This document shows positions 1-6,999 of a stretch of 39,878 nucleotides of DNA, in pieces. Source of the stretch: a virus; the IMG/VR virus record IMGVR_UViG_3300037558_003011, positions 1 through 39,878 of that record; one strand, 5' to 3'. The notes under the pieces are model-generated. The model saw only the letters and a list, made by a program, of their open reading frames with translations, did no database searches and was not told the origin of the DNA. The position numbers were made by a program, and so were the translations under genes. Every line of letters starts with the position of its first letter. Positions within the stretch are counted from its first letter, which is position 1.

Positions 1-172
1 TTATATAGCGCCTTGAAGGCTGTTTGAAAACAGGCATATTTTGGAATATTTTACGGCATCCGGACGAGTGAGTTCAAGCAGAAATGAACGGCGCGCCCAA
101 ATGGTTTTATGCCCGGTTCGAAAGCGGCTTGCGCCGCCGTCTATTCTTTTGTATGTATATTCCTCACATGGA

Positions 173-264
<92 letters not shown>

Positions 265-306
265 GACTACAAACGAACTTTCATATGCTAGAAATGGCAT
301 AGCCTC

Positions 307-333
307 AAAAGCCCAGCATTTGCAGGCTTTTTT
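307..333 (+). terminator. Rho-independent terminator after tRNA-Ser
   Basis: AAAAGCC (307-313) pairs with GGCTTTT (325-331) around an 11-nt loop and runs into a T tract. It lies 45 bases after the tRNA end and would stop tRNA transcription. Confidence 0.7.
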
Positions 334-411
334 GCTGGTTGCAATTGACTTCCTCTCTATAAAAACACCCCGTTTTTCTCTAATTTTCCTCCTATATATG
401 CCCCTTTCCTG

Positions 412-443
412 AAAAACACCGTACTTGGAAAAGCGAAGTACGG
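412..443 (-). terminator. Terminator of the lysogeny operon
   Basis: CCGTACTT (419-426) and AAGTACGG (436-443) form a perfect 8-bp stem with a 9-nt loop. Read on the minus strand the hairpin is followed by TGTTTTTC, so it suits termination of the leftward operon that ends at 513. No gene is seen between here and the tRNA (263-512). Confidence 0.65.
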
Positions 444-512
444 AGCTTTTAGTCATGGGAAATCAAGGATTTGGCAATTGACCAGTTCGCACCAGTCTAT
501 GCCTGTCATTGA

Positions 513-1616
513 CTACTGGTGAATATCGCTGATCCAATCGTTAAGATCGCAATTCGTATCTTGCCGGATCATTAGGATTGGCTGGTACTCATACACTGAC
601 TTGTTATAAGGAATCGGCTCATCATCAAGCCCAAAGAACTGCTTCAAAGATTTACTCAATGCCGACTTTTGCGTCCTCATGCGATTCCAGTCATCATGGC
701 CAAATAACGTTCGTAGGTTCTCGCGGTTCAATCCCGGCCCCCATAGGGCAAACGCCATTAACAAGAACCATTTGTCAGACGGCTTTTTCTCTCGCTGAGA
801 AGCGACAAACATGCCCGGGATATGGAGGCGTTCATAATTTACGGCTGTCTCTTCGCCACACTTAATGGAAACAACATCCCTAGCAAGGAATGTAATTGAT
901 ATGTCTTTCCAAGTTGTTCCCGGAGGCAGCACCAGCTGGTTAGTTTCACTGGGTTTGGCTGATTTTGGTAACACTGTTTCCAACCAATTGGAGATGATGG
1001 TTTGGGCGCTATCTTTCGTCGTGACTTTGCCTGCGCCATCAACGGCAAGCACATCATCTATGCCGATGAGCTTGGATTTATGCCTGCTGCTCGCATCAGA
1101 GCTGGCAGTGCTGATGAGACTGCTGGTTGCGGCAATCAACAGAAACTTCTGCTCGCCCATGCAAAGCTGATTGACAACTTTATCCAGCTGCGAGGATGTC
1201 TGGCCCAAAAAGCAATAGACAGGAAAGCTATGTTCGGCTTGTGGATTCAGCACACCAAATTTCCAAAGGGCCGTATGACCTGTGACCTTTTCATGATCCT
1301 CAGTAAAACCAATAGCCTCAGCAATCTTGGTAGCCAGCTTTTTGTGATCAATGCGATACAACGCCAGTTCTGATTTTTTAAGCGTGCGACGGTCGCATTG
1401 CTTTGTCTCAGATGTACAAACGCCCACAATATCGCTTGGGCCATGCCGCACGACATTCATATAGCATCCGGATCGGCCATTACATGGTATAGCGGATGCC
1501 TGCTCATTGGTGATGGCAAGCAGTTCTTCCGGAAACTCTTGCCATTCGGCTTTTACACCCTTGCCACCAGAAAGCTCGGTGAGTTTACGCCATGGCGGCG
1601 ATTGATACGGCGTCAT
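513..1616 (-). CDS. Uncharacterised protein of the lysogeny operon, four-cysteine N-terminus
   Basis: I do not recognise this 367-residue protein. Its N-terminal quarter has cysteines at 45, 51, 67 and 74 (pattern C-x5-C-x15-C-x6-C), probably a metal-binding knuckle, followed by the charged stretch CDRRTLKKSELALYRID. The middle (about 100-200) is mixed alpha/beta. The C-terminal part (about 240-360) resembles a winged-helix domain, with a helix rich in basic and serine residues (RTQKSALSKSLKQFF) that could contact DNA. There is no signal peptide or membrane segment. The gene is last in a leftward operon and its start overlaps the preceding gene by 32 nt, so the two are probably translated together. 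Co-transcription with the prophage repressor implies expression in the lysogen, which is where superinfection-exclusion and defence genes usually sit. A regulatory role is equally possible. The coding call is secure; the function is unknown. Confidence 0.8.
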   Translation of the reverse strand: MTPYQSPPWRKLTELSGGKGVKAEWQEFPEELLAITNEQASAIPCNGRSGCYMNVVRHGPSDIVGVCTSETKQCDRRTLKKSELALYRIDHKKLATKIAEAIGFTEDHEKVTGHTALWKFGVLNPQAEHSFPVYCFLGQTSSQLDKVVNQLCMGEQKFLLIAATSSLISTASSDASSRHKSKLIGIDDVLAVDGAGKVTTKDSAQTIISNWLETVLPKSAKPSETNQLVLPPGTTWKDISITFLARDVVSIKCGEETAVNYERLHIPGMFVASQREKKPSDKWFLLMAFALWGPGLNRENLRTLFGHDDWNRMRTQKSALSKSLKQFFGLDDEPIPYNKSVYEYQPILMIRQDTNCDLNDWISDIHQ

Positions 1617-2811
1617 GGCTCTCCTGATGCGTTACGGGTTGTGTGCTGTCTTCTTCCTCTTTCTGCTCATTCACAAAGCCACGCTTCCGCAGCCAAGTTT
1701 CAATCAGGTGAGAATCTTCCTTGCGGTCAAAATTGGCCACATTCGGTGTTCGTACCTTGACCATGCGTGGACGTTTAGCATTTTCAAACTTCACCGAAAA
1801 GCTAGCGGATACCAATCTGCCAAAGTTTGGAAATTCACGATCTCTTGAGGCTAATGATGCGAAAATATCGTTTGAGCGCAGTGTTTGCTTGTCATTATAA
1901 GGCCCAAGAAACTGGTGCTGGATTTCTATCAGCTTTACATCCTCCAGTCCGTCAATATCGGCACAAGCCAAAGCATCAACGCCGTTATCGATCAGCGGCT
2001 GTAATGTATATTTTTCTGCGCCCGGAAAATATTCAGCCTGACCGAAGAGATGCTGGCTGAATAAATCCAAATACATAGTGCGCTCTTTCTTGGCACCGGA
2101 CTTGTTAAAGACGGCCAGTTCATTATTGGCGCGGTCATAGACGATCACGTCATGAAACTCCGGGCGATAAAAAATCGTCTTGGATTGTCCGGATTCAATC
2201 TTGCCCTCACGTTTGAAAGGCATGCCATGACGGATCAGGAAGTATGTCTTGTCTTCGTCCTCTGCGCTGACAGGCAAAATACGACAGCCAGTCCCGCGTT
2301 TGTTTTTCAAAAACCATGCATCCATATCCGCTTCCAGCGTTCGCATGGTCTCTGGCTTTGGAAGCGCAAATGTATCCGGGGACTTTTGATCCGACTGAAA
2401 ATACATGAATGATTTTGGTTTGAGAATCATTGCCTCTGCATGAGGGCGCTTTAAAAGCTCGGGGTCATGTAACCAAAGAGCTAAGGCCAAATCGGCTGCA
2501 GTTGAATCCTCATGCGTATCAATATTGTTGGCTTCGGCCTGTTCGCTCAGCTCTTCAAAATGCTCATCATCGGACATCTCCTGAATAAAGAACAAGGCTT
2601 CAACAAACTCGATATCCATGTCCTCGGATGGATTCATCAATACTTGGCACAGTGTTTCAAAATCCAGCTCATTATCTTCATTAAGTTCAAAGCTGAACCC
2701 GCGCCCGGTCAGGTAGCTTTCATAACGCTTAAGAAAAGTGATCAGATTATCTTGCTGGATGTGTTTCAAAACATCAGGTTGGGCAAAACGTCGTAAATTA
2801 TAAGTGCTCAT
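1585..2811 (-). CDS. Uncharacterised 408-residue protein of the lysogeny operon
   Basis: I cannot place this protein in a family. The first 150 residues are acidic and helical. The middle (about 180-330) looks like an alpha/beta core with conserved-looking blocks such as IFYRPEFHDVIVYDRANNEL and LFGQAEYFPG. A later block, KVRTPNVANFDRKEDSHLIE, precedes a C-terminal segment (WLRKRGF) and a low-complexity acidic tail. It is cytoplasmic by composition. Its ATG overlaps the repressor stop codon (ATG at 2811, repressor end at 2808), giving a coupled operon of repressor, this gene and the 367-residue gene. The tight coupling of two unknown genes to a LexA-type repressor suggests a two-component module expressed in lysogeny, for example immunity, exclusion or control of induction. 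That is inference only. Confidence 0.82.
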   Translation of the reverse strand: MSTYNLRRFAQPDVLKHIQQDNLITFLKRYESYLTGRGFSFELNEDNELDFETLCQVLMNPSEDMDIEFVEALFFIQEMSDDEHFEELSEQAEANNIDTHEDSTAADLALALWLHDPELLKRPHAEAMILKPKSFMYFQSDQKSPDTFALPKPETMRTLEADMDAWFLKNKRGTGCRILPVSAEDEDKTYFLIRHGMPFKREGKIESGQSKTIFYRPEFHDVIVYDRANNELAVFNKSGAKKERTMYLDLFSQHLFGQAEYFPGAEKYTLQPLIDNGVDALACADIDGLEDVKLIEIQHQFLGPYNDKQTLRSNDIFASLASRDREFPNFGRLVSASFSVKFENAKRPRMVKVRTPNVANFDRKEDSHLIETWLRKRGFVNEQKEEEDSTQPVTHQESHDAVSIAAMA

Positions 2812-3461
2812 TTGGTTATCCTCCTTGGGGGTTCGTCTAGGAGGGCCTCCGTGTCAACACCCGAGCAGACGTGTAAGACCTTCCCAATTATTTTAAGTTC
2901 ATCCTGTTGTCCTATGATGATGGGTTTTAGTTTCTGATTTTCAGGGCGCAGCTCAATATGCTCCCCTTCAATACTCAGCCGCTTTACAGTGGCTTCTTCG
3001 CCGACCATGGCCACAACAATATCGCTGTTTTCAGCAATTGGTTGCTGACGCACAACAACGTAATCTCCCTCGAAAATATCAGCATCAATCATGCTGTCGC
3101 CTTGCACTTTGAGGGCAAAGCACTTCCCGCGCAGAACATTATTTGGGACCATGACCTGACCAATCTTGTTTTCAACGGCAAGAATCGGTTGGCCAGCTGC
3201 AACCATTCCCAAAACAGGAACAGCCGTCAGATTGGTTTTATCCGGTGTTTGTGCGTGGAGGATTTCGATGGATCGCGCTTTTCGCGCCTGCCTGCGAATA
3301 TAGCCTTTGTCTTCCAGCCGCTTGAGCCCTTCAAACACACTGGGCGCTTTTACACCCAATTCCACAGCAAGCTCCTGTACCGTGGGTGACATCCCCATGG
3401 CACGTTTCAGGCGTTCAATGGCCTGTAATAGCGTATTCTGTGCGTTTGTCAGTTGCTCCAT
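2808..3461 (-). CDS. LexA-like self-cleaving prophage repressor (S24 family)
   Basis: A 217-residue protein with the full LexA layout. A winged helix-turn-helix (about 1-65, with SPTVQELAVELGV and SVFEGLKRLEDKGYI) is followed by an S24 peptidase domain. The cleavage site is Ala89-Gly90 in VAAGQP, the nucleophile is Ser123 in QGDSM, and the general-base lysine is Lys160 in EATVKRL. The spacing matches Escherichia coli LexA (84/85, 119, 156) within a few residues. Family knowledge: RecA filaments on damaged DNA provoke autocleavage, which releases the regulon. The gene is transcribed leftward, divergent from the integration operon, with the palindromic operator directly upstream. It therefore most likely acts as the phage CI equivalent, though a second copy of the host SOS regulator captured by the phage is possible. 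AAAGGA upstream of ATG 3461 is the RBS. Confidence 0.93.
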   Translation of the reverse strand: MEQLTNAQNTLLQAIERLKRAMGMSPTVQELAVELGVKAPSVFEGLKRLEDKGYIRRQARKARSIEILHAQTPDKTNLTAVPVLGMVAAGQPILAVENKIGQVMVPNNVLRGKCFALKVQGDSMIDADIFEGDYVVVRQQPIAENSDIVVAMVGEEATVKRLSIEGEHIELRPENQKLKPIIIGQQDELKIIGKVLHVCSGVDTEALLDEPPRRITK

Positions 3462-3480
3462 AGCATCCTTTCAATTTTGG

Positions 3481-3528
3481 CTAATGACCTAATATAAATT
3501 AGGCTTATGATTTTCACAAGCCTAATTT
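3481..3528. promoter_or_regulatory. Operator region with repeated CCTAAT/ATTAGG half-sites
   Basis: AAATTAGGCTT (3496-3506) and AAGCCTAATTT (3518-3528) form a perfect 11-bp inverted repeat with an 11-bp spacer. A further CCTAAT (3488-3493) forms a second dyad with ATTAGG (3498-3503), and CTAAT recurs at 3481-3485. The block lies 20 to 67 bases upstream of the repressor start, between divergent operons, where an autoregulating repressor would bind. The AT-rich stretch TTTATATTA on the minus strand may include the repressor -10 box. Confidence 0.75.
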
Positions 3529-3553
3529 GATTCAATGCACAGCATTGACTGAA

Positions 3554-3593
3554 CCGACAGTTTTCAAGTCATTTCAGTAAGTAACTCCTTGAA
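3554..3593 (+). repeat. Early leader element, copy 1
   Basis: Forty bases beginning CCGACAGTTTT and ending GTAAGTAACTCCTTGAA match 6810-6849 at 34 of 40 positions without gaps. Both copies lie upstream of the first gene of an early operon. Five of the six differences are transitions. It may be a promoter, a protein-binding site or the 5' part of a structured leader RNA. Confidence 0.8.
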
Positions 3594-3616
3594 CGACGCA
3601 ATAATTCTCAAGGAGG
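3585..3616 (+). promoter_or_regulatory. Hairpin masking the Shine-Dalgarno of the integration operon
   Basis: CTCCTTGA (3585-3592) pairs perfectly with TCAAGGAG (3608-3615), closing a 15-nt loop. The 3' arm contains the AAGGAGG ribosome binding site of the gene starting at 3624. Folding would hide the site from 16S rRNA, so translation of the operon should depend on opening this hairpin. Confidence 0.65.
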
Positions 3617-3623
3617 TTCGCCC

Positions 3624-3833
3624 ATGTCTTCACTTTCCCCAAACCTTATAAATGAACGAGATCGCCGCACCGAAGTTGCGCGTTTGCTGGCACTTGGCAT
3701 CCTGCGCCGCAAGATCCGTCTGAACCGTCAGAAAGAAGCAGCACATCCCTCTAATTCATTGGACTTCAGGGTTTTTCCAAGCGTTCATGCCCATGACGAA
3801 GAACCAAAAAACCAAGGAGAAACAGATGGATAA
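3624..3833 (+). CDS. Small basic protein, first gene of the integration operon
   Basis: A 69-residue protein that I do not recognise. It has a basic, helical middle (RDRRTEVARLLALGILRRKIRLNRQKE) that could bind nucleic acid, and a polar C-terminus. The AAGGAGG ribosome binding site lies 7 bases before ATG 3624 and is held in the hairpin just upstream. The stop codon overlaps the next gene's start (ATGGATAA), so translation of the DUF2924 gene is probably coupled to it. From its place at the head of an integrase operon it may be a small regulator or simply a leader gene. Confidence 0.65.
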   Translation: MSSLSPNLINERDRRTEVARLLALGILRRKIRLNRQKEAAHPSNSLDFRVFPSVHAHDEEPKNQGETDG

Positions 3834-4281
3834 AACACTGCTTGCACGTGTGGCCGCACTTCCAAATATGCCGTTATCAGACCTAAAAGAATTATGGCGC
3901 GATGTATATCAGGATGAACCACCCAGCGGACATAAGAGCCACATTGTTCGCAGACTTGCCTACCGCCTGCAGGAGCTTGCATATGGCGTTGATCCGCAGA
4001 TTGAGAACCGGATCGAACAGCAGGCCAATGATTTATTCGGATCGGGCAAGAAAGCAAAATCGAAGCGTAAAACACAATATCAGCGGCCCATCCCCGGCAC
4101 CAAACTCGTCCGGGAATATAAGGGCATCGAATATCAGGTCACCATTTTAGAAGAAGGCTACGAATATGCAGGCTGTTTATACAAAAGCCTGTCGAAAGTT
4201 GCGCTGGCTATAACGGGCAGCAGCTGGTCAGGACCTGCCTTCTTCGGATTAAACAACAAAGCACAAGGAGGCAAACATTGA
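3826..4281 (+). CDS. DUF2924 protein
   Basis: A 151-residue protein with the DUF2924 signature. An N-terminal helical region begins ARVAALPNMPLSDLKELWRDVY and contains SHIVRRLAYRLQELAYG. A basic linker (GKKAKSKRKTQYQ) follows, then a beta-rich tail, IPGTKLVREYKGIEYQVTILEEGYEYAG, resembling a small DNA-binding barrel. I chose ATG 3826 over an in-frame ATG at 3787 because AAGGAG sits 8 bases before it. Proteins of this family are found next to serine recombinases in many alphaproteobacterial mobile elements. The likely role is as an accessory or directionality partner of the recombinase, which is inferred from that pairing. Confidence 0.88.
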   Translation: MDKTLLARVAALPNMPLSDLKELWRDVYQDEPPSGHKSHIVRRLAYRLQELAYGVDPQIENRIEQQANDLFGSGKKAKSKRKTQYQRPIPGTKLVREYKGIEYQVTILEEGYEYAGCLYKSLSKVALAITGSSWSGPAFFGLNNKAQGGKH

Positions 4282-5663
4282 GCACAACCACACCGAAAAA
4301 ACGCTGCGCGATTTATACGCGCAAATCTACTGAAGAAGGCTTGGACATGGAATTCAACAGCCTTGATGCTCAGCGCGAGGCTTGTGAATCCTATATTGCC
4401 TCACAAAAACATGAAGGCTGGTTCCAGCTTCCTGATGAATATGATGATGGCGGCTTTACAGGCGGCAATATGGATCGCCCGGCCTTAAAGCGTCTGATGG
4501 ACGATATCAAAAGCGGCCTGATTGATACGGTTGTTGTGTACAAGGTTGACCGCTTGTCGCGCTCCTTGGCTGATTTTGCCAAACTGATCGATCTGTTCGA
4601 TGAGCACAAAGTGTCCTTTGTCTCTGTTACCCAGCAATTCAACACCACCACATCAATGGGTCGTCTAACGCTGAATATTCTACTCAGCTTTGCCCAGTTT
4701 GAGCGTGAAGTAATTGGCGAACGCATCCGCGATAAATTGGCAGCCTCCAAACGCAAAGGCATGTGGATGGGTGGTGTCACGCCCATGGGCTATGTGGTGA
4801 AAAACCGTGAGCTTGTGATCGAGCCTGATGAGGCTGAGGGCATCCGCAAAATATTTGATCTGTTTTTGATGACCAAGTCACCCACGGAAATGGCCAAGAT
4901 GCTGCCGCGCATGGGAGTGTTAAGCAAGAAGCGTACAACAAAGAACGGACGCGTTATCGGTGGCAAGGCACTGGATAAAGGCGGTCTCTATAAAATTCTG
5001 CAAAACCCCATCTATATCGGCAAGATCAAACATAAAGATAAAATCTACGAAGGCCGCCATCCAGCCATCATCGATATGGATACGTGGAATAAAGTCCGCG
5101 CAGTCATGAAAGAAAACACCATCAACCGAGGTGCCATCACGCGTAAGAAAACCAAGGCCATTTTAATGGGGCTTTTGAAGTGCGGCGAATGCGAATGTGG
5201 ATTGGTAGCCAATCACACCCGTAAAAAAGGTGGCAGGCTTTATCGCTATTACACCTGTGAGCATTACCGCAAAGGCATCAACCCGGATTGCAAGGTTCGC
5301 AATGTCAGCGCGAATGAAATGGAGGCATTGATATTAAATCAGCTCCAAGCCGTATTTGCCGCACCAGAGATGATCATGGAAACGTGGCGAGAAGCACAAA
5401 AAGAGGATGAGACCATCACGGAGCATGAGGTTTACAGCAACCTGAATGACATTGTCCCGATCTGGAAAGAGCTTTATCCAGCTGAAAAGCAGCGCATCCT
5501 TGAGCTAATGATAGAAAAAGTCATCGTGAATTATGAGTTTGTCGACATCCGTATCAGGGCTGCAGGCATGGATAGTCTGGCCCGAGAGTTGGATGAGCAA
5601 GACAAACGGCTGCAAGGCATTTCAACCAAAAAACTGGAGGAGCAAGCATGGATAAATGCGTAA
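4278..5663 (+). CDS. Large serine recombinase (phage integrase)
   Basis: A 461-residue site-specific recombinase. The resolvase domain (about 8-155) carries the catalytic serine at position 17 in YTRKS, and the conserved VVVYKVDRLSRS and FAQFEREVIGERI segments. A recombinase domain (about 170-280) follows. A zinc ribbon has cysteines near 302, 305, 327 and 338. The end is coiled-coil-like. It would cut and rejoin attP and attB through a covalent serine link with no tRNA-like long core. It starts at TTG 4278, preceded by AAGGAGG at 4265-4271; the TTG overlaps the stop of the DUF2924 gene. A weak start codon in a coupled operon would keep integrase levels low. Confidence 0.95.
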   Translation: MSTTTPKKRCAIYTRKSTEEGLDMEFNSLDAQREACESYIASQKHEGWFQLPDEYDDGGFTGGNMDRPALKRLMDDIKSGLIDTVVVYKVDRLSRSLADFAKLIDLFDEHKVSFVSVTQQFNTTTSMGRLTLNILLSFAQFEREVIGERIRDKLAASKRKGMWMGGVTPMGYVVKNRELVIEPDEAEGIRKIFDLFLMTKSPTEMAKMLPRMGVLSKKRTTKNGRVIGGKALDKGGLYKILQNPIYIGKIKHKDKIYEGRHPAIIDMDTWNKVRAVMKENTINRGAITRKKTKAILMGLLKCGECECGLVANHTRKKGGRLYRYYTCEHYRKGINPDCKVRNVSANEMEALILNQLQAVFAAPEMIMETWREAQKEDETITEHEVYSNLNDIVPIWKELYPAEKQRILELMIEKVIVNYEFVDIRIRAAGMDSLARELDEQDKRLQGISTKKLEEQAWINA

Positions 5664-6058
5664 AAATGATGGCGAACAACACCATCTCAATTCGAGTACC
5701 CATGCGGATCAAGAAATGCGGTGGTAAGAAAATGATTATTTTGCCCGAAGGCTATCAAATGACCCCGCCACAAGAAGCACCCAAGCAAGACGAAACGCTC
5801 GTAACGGCCTTGGCCAAAGCCTATTACTGGCAAAACCTGCTTGATACCGGACGCTATAAATCCATTGATGATATGTCGCGCCAACGCCAGATTAATTCCT
5901 CTTATATGTCGCGGATACTGCGCCTCAATCAACTCGCTCCACAGATTAAAAAAGCCATCTTGGATGGTACTCAGCCGCGCCAGTTGAGCTTACAGGATAT
6001 GCAAACCCCATTTCCTGATATTTGGGATGAGCAATTAAAGCATTTTGGATTTGCCTAA
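5648..6058 (+). CDS. HTH protein linked to the recombinase
   Basis: A 136-residue protein. Its C-terminal half looks like a helix-turn-helix of the kind found in ParB/KorB-like proteins: SIDDMSRQRQINSSYMSRIL followed by LAPQIKKAILDG and LSLQDM. Its start overlaps the recombinase end by 16 nt, and GGAGGAG precedes ATG 5648. Small DNA-binding proteins directly downstream of serine integrases often include recombination directionality factors, so an excision role is a reasonable guess. It could also bring the recombinase to att sites. Confidence 0.85.
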   Translation: MDKCVKMMANNTISIRVPMRIKKCGGKKMIILPEGYQMTPPQEAPKQDETLVTALAKAYYWQNLLDTGRYKSIDDMSRQRQINSSYMSRILRLNQLAPQIKKAILDGTQPRQLSLQDMQTPFPDIWDEQLKHFGFA

Positions 6059-6064
6059 TCTCCC

Positions 6065-6147
6065 TTCGGTGAAATTTCACCGAACACCTTGAAATTTTTT
6101 TCAAAAAAAATTGCACCCACCAAAGCCCCGCATGTCGGGGCTTTTTT
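6065..6147 (+). terminator. Terminator of the integration operon with upstream palindrome
   Basis: AAAGCCCCG (6122-6130) and CGGGGCTTT (6136-6144) form a stem with loop CATGT, followed by a run of six T, a classic intrinsic terminator. Upstream, 6065-6084 is a perfect 20-base palindrome (TTCGGTGAAA/TTTCACCGAA) only six bases after the stop codon. It may be a second hairpin that protects the mRNA 3' end or an operator. Confidence 0.85.
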
Positions 6148-6194
6148 CGTTTTTGTGCCCTGAGTAACGCACCGATTTTCAGGGCCTTCAGTGA

Positions 6195-6255
6195 GTTTTC
6201 GCCAGTCCCAGTTGACCCGCCCGCGTGGCGGCTAACCGCAACTGGAGACGAAAAC
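6195..6255 (+). promoter_or_regulatory. Leader hairpin over the sigma-like gene RBS
   Basis: Three nested perfect stems: GTTTTCG (6195-6201) with CGAAAAC (6249-6255), CCAGTTG (6208-6214) with CAACTGG (6239-6245), and CCGCC (6217-6221) with GGCGG (6227-6231). The outer 3' arm ends one base before ATG 6257 and the middle arm covers the only RBS-like bases (TGGAG, 6243-6247). In RNA this would block ribosome binding; in DNA it could be an operator. Confidence 0.65.
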
Positions 6256-6256
6256 C

Positions 6257-6805
6257 ATGAGCAAAAACAACTATGAAGGAATCCATCCTTATGTCGTAAA
6301 CCAAGTCCGTTATCACGCACGCAGCCTGATGCGGCACTCTGCCATTCATGGCGTAGAAGTCGAGGACCTCGAGCAAGAGCTAATGCTGGATTATCTATCC
6401 CGCAAGCAGGCTTATGATCCCGAAAAAGCAAAATGGTCGACCTTTGTTGACCGCATCCTCAACCACAAATGTGCCAGCCTGATTGAAGCAGCCCGCGCAC
6501 AAAAACGTGGCTCAGGCATCAGTGATTTTTCACTTGATGCATGGCTTGAGGACAAGGACGGCGAAGACAACGCTTTGCCTGATCCTGCAACCGAAGATCT
6601 GACCAGCCGCGATCTTCAAATCGACCTAGAACAAGCAGTCCAGCAGATGCCGCCACATCTGGTGTTGCTGCTGGTCGATCTGCGAACGCTCAGCATCAGT
6701 GAAATCTCACGCAAAACCAAAACTCCACGCTCAACCCTCTACGGGACGCTGTCCGAACTGCGCGGATCGCTGAAGGAGCGTGGCTTTGCGGAATATCTGC
6801 ACTGA
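6257..6805 (+). CDS. Phage sigma-70-like regulator
   Basis: A 182-residue protein with two regions like a minimal sigma factor. The N-terminal part (about 10-80) resembles region 2, with VEDLEQELMLDYLSR and WSTFVDRILNHKCASLIE. The C-terminal part (about 120-175) resembles region 4, with the helix-turn-helix LSISEISRKTKTPRSTLYGTL. The middle is acidic. It stands alone between two terminated or structured regions, so it is probably transcribed from its own promoter. The role is likely to redirect RNA polymerase to phage promoters or act as an HTH activator; the 40-nt elements at 3554 and 6810 are candidate targets. The hairpin immediately before its ATG suggests controlled translation. Confidence 0.8.
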   Translation: MSKNNYEGIHPYVVNQVRYHARSLMRHSAIHGVEVEDLEQELMLDYLSRKQAYDPEKAKWSTFVDRILNHKCASLIEAARAQKRGSGISDFSLDAWLEDKDGEDNALPDPATEDLTSRDLQIDLEQAVQQMPPHLVLLLVDLRTLSISEISRKTKTPRSTLYGTLSELRGSLKERGFAEYLH

Positions 6806-6809
6806 GCCG

Positions 6810-6849
6810 CCGACAGTTTTTGAGCCCTCTCGGTAAGTAACTCCTTGAA
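6810..6849 (+). repeat. Early leader element, copy 2
   Basis: Second copy of the 40-nt element, matching 3554-3593 at 34 of 40 positions. It begins 5 bases after the stop of the sigma-like gene and leads into the structured leader of the replication operon. Confidence 0.8.
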
Positions 6850-6995
6850 GGCAAGAAAACATGCCGGGTTCTCGCGGAAATACAAGACCTGAATCAGGAA
6901 ATACCGCGACCGCTTTGCTCTTTGGGCGGCGTCAGAACCCGGCAGCCGAAACGACACGACCAAAGAGCAAATTTTAACCCACGAAATCAAGGAGG
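6841..6995 (+). ncRNA. Candidate structured leader RNA with pseudoknot, upstream of the replication operon
   Basis: An outer stem pairs CTCCTTGA (6841-6848) with TCAAGGAG (6987-6994), which contains the ribosome binding site of the gene at 7000. Inside, TGCCGGGTTCT (6862-6872) pairs with AGAACCCGGCA (6934-6944) and closes a junction of two arms. One arm is CGCGG/CCGCG (6873-6877, 6904-6908) capped by CCTG-AAT-CAGG. The other is CCGC/GCGG (6910-6913, 6926-6929). The whole 12-nt loop of the second arm (6914-6925) is complementary to 6960-6971, outside the junction, which makes a pseudoknot. No reading frame fits here. It could be a cis-regulatory RNA or a protein-sensing leader. I do not recognise it as a known riboswitch class. 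Confidence 0.6.
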
Positions 6996-6999
6996 TTTC

